Part shown: piece by piece, positions 23,934 through 34,235 of the stretch
Layout of the letters: each line of letters opens with the position of its first letter
How positions within the stretch are numbered: the stretch's first letter is position 1
Assembly (NCBI GenBank): GCA_025558075.1
Contig: JAHLKF010000006.1
Coordinates: forward strand, 620,001-684,000
Origin: Gaertneriomyces semiglobifer
Lineage: Eukaryota; Chytridiomycota; Chytridiomycetes; Spizellomycetales; Spizellomycetaceae
Length of the DNA: 64,000 nucleotides
Direction: 5' to 3'
Made by a program: the position numbers and the translations under genes
The notes under the pieces: generated by a model
The model's database searches: none
Told to the model about the DNA's origin: nothing
What the model saw: the letters and a program-made list of their open reading frames with translations, nothing else

Positions 23934-24209
23934 ATGTTGCGATTCAGTGAAGAATATTATGACACGCCTAAAGAATGTGTTCAAGTGTCGTGTTTAGAGT
24001 TGTTCGAGTCATTGAAGCCAGAGTTTCAGGAACAGTTTGTGAAAGATCTGGAAGAGATGAATACGGAAGATGTGGTGGAGGAAGGAACATTTAAGGTTCT
24101 GAAATGGTCGCTTTTATTCCATAAACTGAGTTCGAAGTACAAGGATCATGTCAAACTTGAAGAAGCACCGAAGAAAAGAAAGGGCAAGAGGAAAGCACCC
24201 AGCATCTAG
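23934..24209 (+). CDS. Small hypothetical protein, element A
   Basis: 91 residues starting MLRFSEEYYDTPKECVQV. It is acidic and helical in the middle (EEMNTEDVVEEG) with a very basic tail (KKRKGKRKAPSI). A TTTAAATAGGAG sequence about 25 bp upstream could be a TATA-like promoter. No family recognised and no copy in elements B or C. Confidence 0.5.
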   Translation: MLRFSEEYYDTPKECVQVSCLELFESLKPEFQEQFVKDLEEMNTEDVVEEGTFKVLKWSLLFHKLSSKYKDHVKLEEAPKKRKGKRKAPSI

Positions 24210-24260
24210 GTGCAATCTGTTGCACCGGGGCGCATGAATATAAGTGTTTATCGATATTTA

Positions 24261-24297
24261 GATTTCTATGACGGATTGAGTATTCGTCACAGAAATC
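24261..24297. terminator. Hairpin between convergent genes
   Basis: Arms gatttctatgacg and cgtcacagaaatc (one mismatch) around an 11-bp loop. It lies 52 bp past the stop of the small gene and upstream (plus sense) of the convergent ATPase 3' end. A transcription-end role is only suggested by position. Confidence 0.3.
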
Positions 24298-24559
24298 TCT
24301 GTGGAGCCTGCTTATTAATTGGAAGTGCTCATAGCCGGTTACTTATTGGTTTATGGTTGGCTTAACATAGTAACAAAAACATGCCGAGAGAAACAATCTG
24401 TAAGAAAAGTGTCTTTGATGTCGGTAATAACAAGAGTCACAGGTTGCAAATCCTTTAATCAGAACGAAGCATACTGATTTTGGGATCCGGGGGAGCATCT
24501 TCAGTGCTTCCCAATCATATGCTTCGAAAAAAAGATTTGGCCCTAATCGCATGCGTTTA

Positions 24560-25299
24560 TTATTCTGTGCTCGGTTTTCCCTCGGTGAACACGTCTTCGT
24601 TTTTAGGTGCTTTGAGATCAATGTAGAGGAATGTATAAGGTTCTTTCGTTGCTCGATCTGCAACATCGATAAACTCACGTTCAGTGAGGTGACATCTTAG
24701 TTCAGGTGCGATCTTTTCATATTGCTTCATATTCAGTCGATAAAGAATGACATGTGTGTTATTAACACGCTGAAGAGGCGTCATTTGCAAAGTGTCATGG
24801 AAAGAGCACATTAATGAAATGCCGCTGTGTCTCGCTCGAGAGTACAGTGTGTTCAACATCTCTTTAATGCCGCTGGAGATTTCTTCATGTTTCTTGAGTT
24901 CCTTCTTCGGATCATTCCCGGTTTGCCTAGCAAGTATTCCATAATCGTCGATAACAATAAGAATGTGCTGTCGTGTCTTATCTCTCTTGTAAAGATCTCT
25001 CTGTTTCTCGAACAAGGCATTAAGGACATGGTTGGATACTAAATGAGAAATGTATACATTGTCCTTTCGCTTAAGGCTGCTCCAAATGGGATCTTTAATG
25101 GAGGGTGGGGTGTCAATATGCACACAGCAGAATATGCTGGAGCGAGTTTCTCGATAAGGTTTACTTGACATGTTGTTTTACCGGATCCGGAAGAGCCAAC
25201 AATGGACAGGACAAAGAACTTTCTGGGAAAGCCTTTCGGCGTCTTATCGACGAGTTTGACCTCGTTTTCTTTGGGGATCTTTACCTTATGGATGTACAT
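24560..25299 (-). pseudogene. Genome-packaging ATPase of element A (FtsK/HerA, A32-like), frameshifted
   Basis: P-loop ATPase that in related viruses pumps DNA into the capsid. The first frame, from 25299 (MYIHKVKIPKENEVKLV), contains Walker A IVGSSGSGKTT. The second frame, ending at 24560, contains Walker B ILIVIDDYG, the sensor-like SRARHSGISLMCSFHD, and C-terminal KEPYTFLYIDL. The two frames overlap at about 25,040-25,170, so an indel near 25,120 breaks the gene. The element B copy at 43,715-44,600 has the same motif order with IDDA and KEPYAFCYINL. Confidence 0.85.
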
Positions 25300-25401
25300 A
25301 GCGGATTAATTTCTTCTTAATAGTATAACAAGCAACATATTTTATCGTCTATATGTATAGAGAATATATTCTGAATACGGCCATGGTCGGTGACTCGAGT
25401 A

Positions 25402-26103
25402 ATGCTACATTCTATATCTCCCCCTCCTCAGAGCATCTATGCATTCCGTGTGATCTCTGTGAATTTCATCCAATCGTGGGACATGATGAATAGCACGAAC
25501 AATACCATTTTATTTGCAGAGATGGGCGACACCACTCCACGAAAAGCCACGATTGCACCAGGACACTACAATGCCTTTGATATTGGTACAGCAGTAGCCA
25601 CTGCAATGTCAGGTGCAGGATTGCAGACGTACACTTGCACATATGACGAGCGAACTCGGCGGTTGAGGATTGAAATGACAGGTTTGAAATAGTTTAAACT
25701 GATTGAAGGTGCAAGAGGTAGCACTGCATACTTGCAACTTGGAATGAGTAAATCGAGCGAAAGCGGTTACGCCTTACCGGGATTTACTCTGCCTTCTCCG
25801 TTAAATCTATCTGCAAGTCAGCCGATTCTTCTCACTAGCAGAACTCTGCAAACGTCAAACGGGATCACATATGTTGCAGGAATCATCAGTGATATAAATG
25901 TTTTAGCGTGTATCACACCGGACTCCTTCAATGACGTTGTTTCTTGGACCAACCCTTCGGACAAGATGTTCCAGACGGGAGAAATCAGCATGAGTTCTAT
26001 TGACATTCAACTATTTGACAGCCAAACGATGCAACAAATCAAGACAACGGCTCCAATCATTGTTGTTCTTGGTGTTTATGATGATCCTGCAGACCTCTTT
26101 TGA
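25402..26103 (+). pseudogene. Minor capsid protein of element A, with one in-frame stop
   Basis: Predicted single-jelly-roll penton-type protein. Start ATG at 25402 (MLHSISPPPQSIYAFRV). In-frame TAG at 25690-25692, after which the same frame continues to 26103. Aligned by eye with the element B copy (42,955-43,681), the shared blocks are SVNFIQSWD/NVSFIQDYD, NNTILFAEMGD/NNRVVFVEEGD, GARGSTAYLQLGMSK/GSRGTTAYLLTGMSK, and NLSASQPILLTS/DLSGSQPILLTS. Position directly before the capsid gene and this pairing in both elements support the call. The fold is inferred, not seen. Confidence 0.7.
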
Positions 26104-26141
26104 TTTTTTTTCTTGATAGTGTTCAAGAAATCAACGATAAA

Positions 26142-26660
26142 ATGGAAGAAGAACAGCAAAAATCGATCGCCACAGCCCATCCCCAGGTTGAAACAAGCCC
26201 TGCACCGGACAAAGTACACGAAAGTGTACAGATTCCCACTTCGGATACGCCGAAGGTGAAGAGAAAGATGACTGAAAAGCAAAAGGCGGCACTCAACGCC
26301 GCTCGAGAGAAACGCACAGTACGATTGCGTGAAATATCGAAGCAAAAGGCTGCAGAAGATGAAAAGAAGCGGCTTGAGGAGGCAAAGAGACTGCATGAAG
26401 AGGAAAAGGCAAAGAAGAAGGCAGCGAGAATAGCAAAGGCAGCAGCAAAAACCCCAGTTAAGGAAACTAAACCAAAACCAGAACCCAAGAAAAAGCCGGT
26501 GAAAGCAAAGGCTGCAGTTGAACCTGAAGAGTTGCATCCACCACCCAATATAAAGATTCAGCCAACAAATCCAATTGCGTTAAGATTGTACGATGAACAG
26601 GCCGAGGTCACATTCAAAAATCCATATGATGTTATATTTGGGAATACATACAGAAGGTAA
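26142..26660 (+). CDS. Lysine-rich coiled-coil protein, element A
   Basis: 172 residues from the ATG at 26142. The middle is a Lys/Glu/Ala-rich helix (KKRLEEAKRLHEEEKAKKK). A conserved KRKMTEKQKAALNAAREKR segment matches KKPMTEKQRAAMEKAQKAR in element B. The C-terminus NPYDVIFG matches DPYGGIFG in B. It sits between the minor and major capsid genes in both elements. The basic helix would suit a DNA-condensing or core protein, but that is inference. Confidence 0.65.
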   Translation: MEEEQQKSIATAHPQVETSPAPDKVHESVQIPTSDTPKVKRKMTEKQKAALNAAREKRTVRLREISKQKAAEDEKKRLEEAKRLHEEEKAKKKAARIAKAAAKTPVKETKPKPEPKKKPVKAKAAVEPEELHPPPNIKIQPTNPIALRLYDEQAEVTFKNPYDVIFGNTYRR

Positions 26661-26718
26661 AGACATTCGGTGCTTTGAATATTTTTTTAGTTGACATCTT
26701 GTAAGAAAACCCTTCAAT

Positions 26719-27717
26719 ATGTCAATCAACAATCAAACTGTCGGATCAACTTATCCCGTCATTCCTGCCGGGTGGATATTTCAAAGTCGCCAATTTGAGA
26801 TGAACTCGGACGCTCTCTCTGAAAATGTTATGATTTATCGCTCAGTCAAGGACAGACATGACTCGAGAGCCGCTGGATCTCCTATCAAGGTGGTGATTGA
26901 CTCTCCAAGTTCTTTTCTAAGGCCGCAGAGAACCTATATGTCATGCAGGATAACTCATTACAATGCCAATGGTTCTCCTAATACCGGTATCACAGCGTCA
27001 GATGTCGGATTGATGTCCCATTTTAGAACAGCGACACTACGTGTCTCAGGGAAGATTGCGGAAGAATACAGTGATTACCCTGAGCATTTGAGCCAGCAAT
27101 ACACCTATGAAAATGCTGCAAAACGCAAATATTTGTGTCTTTTCGAAGGGACTGGAAATGCTGACGCCATCAAGAATGCTAACGGATCTGCCGTTGTACG
27201 CCATCACTTACGCTTTGGATTGCTTAACAACGTTAATGGGAACCCTTTGCCCCTCTGCCTCTGTCCCAACCAGGCGGTGGAACTGACGCTTACACTCAAT
27301 ACCCCCCAGCAAGCAGTTACTAATGCTCCTAGTGGAGGTTATTTTGTAGTGGATGATGTCCGAATCGTCGCGCAATTGGTAACTCCATCAGCCGAGTTCT
27401 TATCTTCGGCATGGGCAGGTATCAGAAACGGGAAATACGTCGAACTAGATTATGTTGCAGGTGTACAAACCATGAACCCATGCAGTGATGCGACTCAGAA
27501 TAACTTTATCATACCTCTAAGCAACAGTCGGGTGGTAGGACTGATGCATCGCTTTAGAAGGGATGATGCTTACTCGACCACAACTGAAGACAAAAGTTTA
27601 ATTTATGATAAGGCCAACCTGATCTCTTGGAGATATCAATTGGGTTCTATGGTCGCTCTCCAATTAGCGGATGGAGCAATTTTAGATGCTTTCATTCTTT
27701 TATCGGGCATTCTATGA
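26719..27717 (+). CDS. Major capsid protein of element A, C-terminally truncated
   Basis: Homolog of the 416-residue capsid protein of element B, 332 residues as it stands. Shared features include an N-terminal AGWIFQSRQF/RNWLMSSQTF region, conserved strands such as YPEHLSQQYTYENAAKRKYL, a CPNQAVELTLTLNTP segment matching LPNQALEFTIVLPDP, and ISWRYQLGSMV matching KEWRLQLGGLT. After this point B has ~115 more residues while A stops after ~25 unrelated ones. A deletion reaching the converging neighbour gene probably removed the end. A double jelly-roll fold is expected for this family but inferred here. Confidence 0.75.
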   Translation: MSINNQTVGSTYPVIPAGWIFQSRQFEMNSDALSENVMIYRSVKDRHDSRAAGSPIKVVIDSPSSFLRPQRTYMSCRITHYNANGSPNTGITASDVGLMSHFRTATLRVSGKIAEEYSDYPEHLSQQYTYENAAKRKYLCLFEGTGNADAIKNANGSAVVRHHLRFGLLNNVNGNPLPLCLCPNQAVELTLTLNTPQQAVTNAPSGGYFVVDDVRIVAQLVTPSAEFLSSAWAGIRNGKYVELDYVAGVQTMNPCSDATQNNFIIPLSNSRVVGLMHRFRRDDAYSTTTEDKSLIYDKANLISWRYQLGSMVALQLADGAILDAFILLSGIL

Positions 27718-27727
27718 TATACAGGTA

Positions 27728-29218
27728 TTATCTACTTATAAGCAACACTATTGATTTCTTTTGTACGTACCCTTTGTTCGAGCGTGCATCTGGTTCTTTG
27801 TAGTTAACATCCTTCTTTGTCCGAGTGCTTCTCCGAAGGGGAACAACTGGATTGGCAATGACCTGCGTGATCACCTTACCTGAGCCTGAGGCTGGAGGCA
27901 GAATCGGAGTCGAAGCAACATGGCCCGTACTTGTTGATGGCAATTGTGGAGCGGTGGAGACCGGGCCAGGAATATTCTGTTGAGATGGCCGAGGTGTCGG
28001 AGTGGGCTCAATTGGTGAATGCGGATACGCACCTGGAATGGTCACTCGTGGATTCAACATCCCTCTTCGGGCTGCAACACTTGTAGGCAAAATGCGTCTT
28101 GGAGAAATCCCCGGAGAACCTGGAGAACTCGGAGAAGAGGATGAAGATGAAAAGGATGAAGGTGAACGGCCACCGCCTCTCCACCAGCCCATGTTTGGAT
28201 TGTGATTTGGCACCAAAGGTGCTGCTAGGAGATGCATTCGTGTTCTGACCTCGTGGTCATCTTCAACAACATGCTTACTCCATGGGCCAGTGGATGGTGC
28301 TCTAAGCAGATTCGTTCTGGTGTATAACTCTTCATCACTGTTTTCCTGTGAGACCTTGGGCCAATTGATTTTTTTAGAATCCGGTTGCTTCGGAGGATCG
28401 TATTTAGTTGGCAATGGATATTTCACATCATCAACATCCATGGGCTCAAATTTGTACTGGTTTGGAGACGGGTATTTGACATTGTCAATGTCCATAGGAC
28501 TACCTTTGGGGCTTGTTCTAAAGTCTTTTGTGACACTATCCGATGGGAACTGGATAGGAGACGTTGCATGTGATTGAAGTTCGACCTTGGCTGTTGAACC
28601 GATTCTACCCACTTCTGTACACGTTTGCGTTCCAGAATCTGTGAGGTTCACCGTATGATTCTGTCCTAGAATGACGTTCTTTTCCTTTGCGTTAGAAACC
28701 TCTGGAGCCCGAGGATGTGTTGCTCTTTCGACTTCCTTTGTGGTGTCACCGAGGGTTTGATTCGTTTGTGCTCGCATCCATCCTGGTTGGTGATAGGCAG
28801 AAGTTGACCCATCGCTGTTTACTTGAACAGCAACACTTCTAGGCAAATTGATATATCGTCCTTTTCTTGGAAAGAGATTACCTTCATCAAGTTCGTCAAA
28901 GTACGCTTGTCTTGACTTCTCCTTCTCAATAGCAAGAAAAGCATCACCTGCATCTTTTTCGACTTTGCTTACATAGTCCGCTTCTCTGAAGCGAGGGTTG
29001 CCATTGGGGTTGAACTTGAGATCCGTGGTGACACTTGATACCTCACCTTTAGGGACGAAGAAGTTATCACAAAACTGTCGATTGAATGTGTTCTCAGGAC
29101 CCGGCTTCCCATCGATAAACCCACATTGTCGTGCTTAAATGCTAGGAATAGGACCGTCCGGAAAGCCAGTCAGGTTCCATGTTGGCAGTCTTAAATTTTC
29201 ATTGTAGACAGCACTCAT
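27728..29218 (-). pseudogene. Proline-rich putative virion protein of element A, with one in-frame stop
   Basis: ATG at 29218 opens MSAVYNENLRLPTWNL. An in-frame TAA at 29135-29137 follows after 27 codons, then the same frame stays open to 27728. The middle repeats an acidic/proline unit (PMDIDNVKYPSPNQY, PMDVDDVKYPLPTKY). The C-terminal part is Ser/Pro-rich and ends near RSTRTKKDVNYKEPD, which matches TRNVNY in the B (45,397-47,046) and C (62,995-64,000) copies. Those copies have ~55-75 more residues after that point, so this one has lost its end. Function unknown; presence in all three elements suggests a structural protein. Confidence 0.65.
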
Positions 29219-29264
29219 TTTTTTGTATAGTCTTCTTAATAAGAATCGTACAAGATAATTTCAG

Positions 29265-29567
29265 ATGGCCAATTTTTTCCAAAGAGTGAAGGGCAGAGCC
29301 AACACGTTTTTCAAGAATGCACCAGCCAATATCACGAAAGCACGAAATTTCTTTTCAGGTGCAGTTAAAACGGCAGGAAAAGCCAATTGCTTCATACAAC
29401 ATGTAAACAAGGGCGTGCAAGAGAATGACGTTTTTGGAGCCAAAGTCAAAGACGTTGGAAAGCAAGTGTCAGACTTTTCTGATATCGGATTGAAAAAAAT
29501 CCAGGATGTTCACAAGAAAGGAAGCAAACTTGCCGATCATGTTGCTCGATTTGATTCAAACGCATAA
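29265..29567 (+). CDS. Small basic protein, element A
   Basis: 100 residues starting MANFFQRVKGRANTFFK. Amphipathic helical, with several Phe/Lys, no clear membrane segment. GAVKTAGKANCFIQHVNKGVQE matches AVKTAQNVQRTVEGVNKAVQE encoded in element B at 45,073-45,275. Probably a minor virion or core peptide; function unknown. It is transcribed divergently from the proline-rich gene, 46 bp away. Confidence 0.55.
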   Translation: MANFFQRVKGRANTFFKNAPANITKARNFFSGAVKTAGKANCFIQHVNKGVQENDVFGAKVKDVGKQVSDFSDIGLKKIQDVHKKGSKLADHVARFDSNA

Positions 29568-29605
29568 TATTCACGCTCCTTGAAGATATAGAGAGATAAA
29601 CACAC

Positions 29606-30836
29606 ATGTCAGAAATATTCCAACAAAGTAACTACTTCAAGCCGATCTCTGAAGAGGATGAACGGAATTTGAAAGAAATGAACTATTCCGATATGGCCTT
29701 CATGGGACGTGATCGTCTATGGCATATATTTAGAAGTCGATATCCTGACAGCAAGATATCGCAGAGGGCTCTACTAGATTGGCTGAAGCGTCAAGAAATT
29801 CATCAAAAGACGACTCGGCCTCTCGTCAGTAAGGGAGGTATCAGACCTATCTTGTCCTCGAAGCCAGGTTCACTTCAGATTGATACTATTTACATGAGTT
29901 CTGTTTCATATAACGGCTACAGTTATATAGTGAATGCCATAGACATTCTGACCAAGAGACTTTACAGTCAAGCAATGCGTGCCAACACTCAAGTAAACGT
30001 TCGCAACTTTCTCCAATCGCTGGTAGATGATGGAGTGCAAATAAGATCGATCAACTCGGACCGAGGCATGGAGTTTCAAGGAATAGTGCAGGAGTTTGCA
30101 AGATCAAAGGATATCCCATGGCGTTTCAGTAAGCCCCGAAGACCAGAATCAAACGCGCACGTAGAATGCATGAACGGAACACAAAAACGAATGATCTATT
30201 CGTCGATAAAACTTGGAGACCGTAATTGGGTAGAGAGTCTGCCCAAGATTGTCAATAATATCAACTCGACGGTGTCATTTGGCAGTGGTAAGAAGTTGTT
30301 AACTCTTGATGAAATTGAACGGAATGTGGAAACCAGTTATGCAGCACAGGTTGCTTTGCGAACAAAAGGTAGAGGTATCAAAGTGCTTCCGCCGTGCAGG
30401 GTAGGCGATAAGGTTTGTTTGTTGATAACGGAAAACACCGATATAAGCAGAAGGGCTAAACAAGGTTATTTTGGCAATGAAATCTATACTATCGAGGGAG
30501 TTGTTCCGAACCCACACCCGAATTATATGGATGCATACAAGTTGGAAGGTAAGCCGGGTTTGTATGTCAGTTACAAATTGCGCTTAGTCCCTCCAAGTAC
30601 TATCACCTCAACTGCAACGGTTGATGATGATGACAGTGATGAAGACAGTGCAAGGAGATTATGATGTGGAAACCATCCTCGATAAACGCACTCAAAGACG
30701 GCAGCGAGGCCAATCTCCAGTAACAGAGTATCTTGTTCTATGGCGCGGCTACGATCGTAGTGAAGCAACATGGGAACTGATGTCAAACCTACAAAACGCT
30801 AGAAAAGCGATTTACGAGTTTGAAAATACTCATTAA
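29606..30836 (+). pseudogene. DD35E integrase with chromodomain, element A, frameshifted
   Basis: Retroviral-type (rve) integrase as in Mavericks and virophages. From the ATG at 29606 the catalytic residues are D93 (SLQIDTIYM), D152 (INSDRGMEF) and E187 (SNAHVECMN), an exact DD35E spacing. The frame stops at 30664, but a +1 frame from about 30650 carries a full chromodomain (DYDVETILDKRTQRRQRG, LVLWRGYDRSEATWELM, KAIYEFENTH). The intact element C copy shows these belong to one protein, so an indel near 30650 breaks this copy. Confidence 0.88.
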
Positions 30837-30901
30837 GATACAAGTGAAAATGAATTATTTTAAACTATCGCCATGATATTAAATGCTATTAGGTTTAATG
30901 A

Positions 30902-31350
30902 TCATTTTCCCTCTACAAAGTGGTTTAGTTCAACACGTGCTTTCTCCAACATATGGTTAATGAGATCAATCTCAAAGCGTCCTTGATTGTCGTTCTTTTC
31001 ATCATCATCATTGGAGTAATGAATGAAACTAAAGGCATCTAACGCATGTTGTGCCGCCGAGAGATGAGAATCGACAAAGTGTACCAGTTTGTTAACTTGT
31101 TCATTCGACATGTTGGGTAGTTGCCAACATGCATTTTTCACCATATACTGGACGAGATGTATCTGCATGTGTTGTTCATCATATTGATCCTGCATGAAAG
31201 CCAATGCATTTAGTGCAGTTAACGCCTTTTCGACCGCAGACAGACGATTGTCGGCAAAGTGCACAATTCTTGTAACTTGTTGGTTGCGGCTTGTTCGTTG
31301 ACTTGTTCGTTTGACATCGTTGTAGAAGGCTGATCTGTGAAGTTGGCCAT
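30902..31350 (-). pseudogene. Two-repeat helical protein next to the integrase, element A, frameshifted
   Basis: Counterpart of the intact gene at 61,131-61,574. The start MANFTDQPSTT at 31350 matches MANFTDLPSYT in C. The frame then shifts near 31270, after which the long frame to 30902 matches C closely (AFMQDQYDEQHMQIHLVQYM). The product has two similar halves of ~50 residues, each with a helix like D-x-x-LSA-x-x-x-AL and a helix ending in M-x-x-x-A-x-x-x-L. It is convergent with the integrase in both elements. Function unknown. Confidence 0.6.
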
Positions 31351-31432
31351 GGTTGTAGAAAAATGATTTGTGAAGTTGGCCTGGCTTTAATATTGTTGAT
31401 GCAGCTTTTTTATACTTTTTTCGGATGTTCAT

Positions 31433-31632
31433 CGAATCACAACTTGATAATGTAAGGTGTGATTAGTGATTATGGTTAATAGCGGATGCGATAGAAATAT
31501 ATAACTTTGATTGTGGATTTACATCGTTTGATGTAATTTTATTTTCCTATATAAGAGGAAGATACAGTTGTATAACAACGTCTGTTGTTAGTAGCAAAAT
31601 AGACATTGTCAGCCGAAGCAGGAAAGAAGCGC
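31433..31632 (+). promoter_or_regulatory. AT-rich region with TATA-like box before element B's first gene
   Basis: About 200 bp without a gene. TATATAAGAG near 31550 lies ~80 bp before the ATG at 31633 and is a plausible TATA box. Similar TATATAAA boxes precede the helicase gene (35,666) and the recombinase gene (39,291). The A/B junction is probably in or near here, but no terminal repeat was found. Confidence 0.35.
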
Positions 31633-32603
31633 ATGTTTTGCGAGTACTCATTGGAGGAAATTGCTAGTGGAAAGTATCGACGAGATCATTGGTGATCCTC
31701 ACCTTCTTATTGAGTTTTACCGTAAGCCTTTGAAACACCTGAAGGATAATTCCTTCGGCAATTATGTGGGCTACATGGCCGCATTCTTAAAGCAATGCAA
31801 CGAGAAAGGTGAACTCGCTCAGGAGAACATGGATAAAGTCATTAAAGTACTGCAAAAGGAAGCAAAGGAATTACGGGCTCCTGCTGCCGAAAATCGTACT
31901 AAAGGCGAACCTAGTGAGCGTGAATTGAAACGAGGTGTTACCGGTTTCCAATTCCCAACCATCCTTTCCGCAGTTGAAAGGAATTATGAACATGTTGTCA
32001 AGGGCTTGTTCTGTAAATCAGAGATCCACAGGCTTCAAAAGCAAGAGTTCATTGAACTCCTCCGCGGCGTCATTCTGTGTGCATGTACTACGATGCCAAA
32101 CATTCGCTCCATGTATGTGGACTCGAGTCAAAGTGTCGCCATTCAACACCGATACGGAGGATGGCATTCTCTTGACAAACGAACGTGCGATCCTTATCTT
32201 TAACAGCAACAGAAAACACCAACACGATCCTTATATTCAAGATATCAAGGATCCCAAATTATTCCAAATCCTAGTGAAATGGAAGCGTTTCCTGATACGT
32301 CAATTTCCAAATGGGACCACGTACTTCTTTGTGGACTACGATGTGAACCAGATGACATCTAAAAAGTTCACAGGGTACACTCAAGAGTGTACCAACAAGT
32401 TGGTTCAAAAGAAACTTGGTATATCGGACTTGCGGCGTGCGCAGATTACCGATATCATCAGCAAGCATGGCAATAATCCGCCATACATCAATGCAATTTA
32501 CAAGGATTTCCATAATACACGTCAGGAGTTTGACAAGTACTATAGAAAAAACAATATTGAAGTAGAACCGGTAGATGATTCATTCTTTGATGTGGACGAT
32601 TAG
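31633..32603 (+). pseudogene. Divergent tyrosine-recombinase-like gene, two frameshifts
   Basis: ATG at 31633 opens MFCEYSLEEIA. The frame shifts near 31660 and again near 32125 to stay open to 32603. The C-terminal half has MPNIRSMYVDSS (a possible first Arg box), LVKWKRFLIRQFPNGTTYFF, LRRAQITDIISKHG (a possible second Arg box), and HNTRQEFDKYYRK with His and candidate nucleophile Tyr. The spacing suits a tyrosine recombinase but identity is low, so this is tentative. It differs clearly from the recombinase at 39,354-40,796. Confidence 0.42.
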
Positions 32604-33095
32604 TAGTTGATTCCCTTCATCATTTATCGATTAAACCGAAGGAAGTACTACCACTGGAGTGGAGGTCGCACTACCACTGGAGTCGAGGTGCAAGCACTAC
32701 CGCCATGGCATGGATGTGGTGTGGGGAGGTGTGGGGGGCTGCGGAAGGGGTCTGCTTTTATATGCATGGAATGTGACGATCAAGTGATCTAATTTTGGTC
32801 AACAAGATATTGCTTTTCCATTAATAAATAGGGCGCGGCTGTTAAACAAACAAACAAGATCAAGTGATGTCACGTTTTCCATAGAGATAAGAGGTGTGGA
32901 TGTTACACAAGCCGCTGATATTGTTTTTGGATAAAGATGAAAGGGACCACGTGTGGTTACACGAATAAATCGCACAGCCTCCGTTACATCATGTTGACAA
33001 ATCGCTCTCGCATATAAAAGGGGGGCTTTGACTCCACTCCGCCTACGCCTGCGCCCTTGTCCACGAAACTTTGTTAATTTGAGAGGAAGCATTAC

Positions 33096-33232
33096 TACCG
33101 TAGTGGTTGAGACACTACCGCCGTAGTGATTCATACACTACAACCGTAGTGATTCATACACTACAGTCGTAGTGATTCATACACTACCGTTGTAGTGGTT
33201 CGTCCACTACCGCCGTAGTGGTTCTGATACTG
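33096..33232. repeat. Array of small CACTAC-GTAGTG palindromes
   Basis: Six units about 22 bp apart, each an imperfect palindrome cactac-nnn-gtagtg followed by gttgaga-, gattcata- or gttcgt-like spacers. The outer bases are conserved and the central three vary (cgc/cgc, aac, agt, cgt). This suits repeated binding sites for a dimeric DNA-binding protein. Confidence 0.75.
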
Positions 33233-33243
33233 TTGAATGGATC

Positions 33244-33298
33244 TCTTGTTATGCTATGAAAGGAGGCTCGAAAACTACTATTCATAGCATAACAAGGA
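33244..33298. repeat. Inverted repeat upstream of the acidic gene
   Basis: Arms cttgttatgctatgaa and ttcatagcataacaag, perfect over 16 bp, separated by ~22 bp. It sits between the palindromic array and the ATG at 33393. Confidence 0.75.
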
Positions 33299-33392
33299 AT
33301 CGTTGTTGGGTCCGTCGCCCATAGGGAAGCCGTTGAATATAAAAGCCGTCGTCGTATTCATTCCCCTGTTGCAAGATGTCACTTTATTTGCA

Positions 33393-34121
33393 ATGGCTGA
33401 CGGGGATGTCACTGATGAGGCAGTCAACGATGATTCGACTCTGACTGCCTCTGACAGTGGCGAGAAGAACGATGGTGATGCTGACATCGTGATTTTTGAA
33501 AACGATGATAGTTTGGTAGCAGACTTTATGCACAAGCGGAAGATTCCTGATATTCTTGTGGATGATGCAACAGAAATGTTGGAAGAGGTTGCTTGTTCAT
33601 TGAAAAAGCATGGAACCCGACTGGGATGTGAGCAATCCTGCAGATTGCTGACGGCGTTCATTGGTTATATTCGAAACAGGACCTTGAAAGCGGTGGATCG
33701 TAAGGAAAAGTTGAAGAAAGTCAACAAAGCGTTGAATACAAAGAAGCCACCATCCTTGCCCAACGATGGTGATCTTGCAATTACACATCTTCGGAACGTA
33801 ATGAGCGCAAAGACAGAAGCAGACATTTTGAGGGAACTCAACGGTTTGAATGAGGATGCACAACTGGATGATTTATATCGTACAATAGGTTACTATCGGG
33901 CAGCACACGCTTATTTGCAATTGAAGATGCAGGATGAAAAGACAGCGGCCTCCAAACAACTTCAAAAGACTACAAATATGTCGTCAAAAGATGTGGAAAG
34001 AGCCATGAAGATCTATAAATTTGCCACTAACATCGGTGTCACAGTCCAGAGTCAATTTTCTTGTACAAGAAAATTGACTCTGGACTGTGACAATGACTTC
34101 ATTAGTAGTAATTGGATTTGA
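33393..34121 (+). CDS. Acidic hypothetical protein, element B
   Basis: ATG at 33393 (MADGDVTDEAVNDDS); an upstream extension without good context is also open. 242 residues: an acidic N-terminus, then helical segments (LVDDATEMLEEVACSLKKHG, IGYIRNRTLKAVDRKEKLKK, LDDLYRTIGYYRAAHAYLQL). The last ~28 codons are encoded by a perfect 56-bp palindrome (34,037-34,092) and what follows, so the native C-terminus may have been replaced. No family recognised. Confidence 0.5.
   Translation: MADGDVTDEAVNDDSTLTASDSGEKNDGDADIVIFENDDSLVADFMHKRKIPDILVDDATEMLEEVACSLKKHGTRLGCEQSCRLLTAFIGYIRNRTLKAVDRKEKLKKVNKALNTKKPPSLPNDGDLAITHLRNVMSAKTEADILRELNGLNEDAQLDDLYRTIGYYRAAHAYLQLKMQDEKTAASKQLQKTTNMSSKDVERAMKIYKFATNIGVTVQSQFSCTRKLTLDCDNDFISSNWI
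34037..34092. repeat. Perfect 56-bp palindrome with TGTCACAGT ends
   Basis: Each arm is 28 bp, centred on ttgt/acaa with no loop, beginning TGTCACAGTCCAGAG. It lies at the 3' end of the acidic gene. Ends and immediate flanks (cggt before, atg after) match the palindrome at 58,338-58,384, while the inner arm sequence differs. Confidence 0.9.
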
Positions 34122-34126
34122 CTGAA

Positions 34127-34235
34127 TTTGGTGTTTCGTTCACTGACTAAAATGTCATTAGGTGTTTCGTTGACTGACTAAGGTGTCATTAGGTGTTTCG
34201 TTGACTGACTAAGGTGTCATTAGGTGTTTCGTTGA
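34127..34235. repeat. 31-bp tandem repeat
   Basis: About 3.5 copies of a unit starting ggtgtttcgttgactgac and ending aaggtgtcatta; the first copy is the most diverged. Non-coding, just after the acidic gene. Confidence 0.8.

Larger units (their letters stand above)
32604..33392. other. Non-coding stretch with palindromic array and hairpin
   Basis: About 790 bp between two genes. It holds ACTACCACTGGAGT repeats at 32647-32685, the CACTAC/GTAGTG array at 33,096-33,232 and an inverted repeat at 33,244-33,298, listed separately. I found no convincing gene. Confidence 0.5.
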
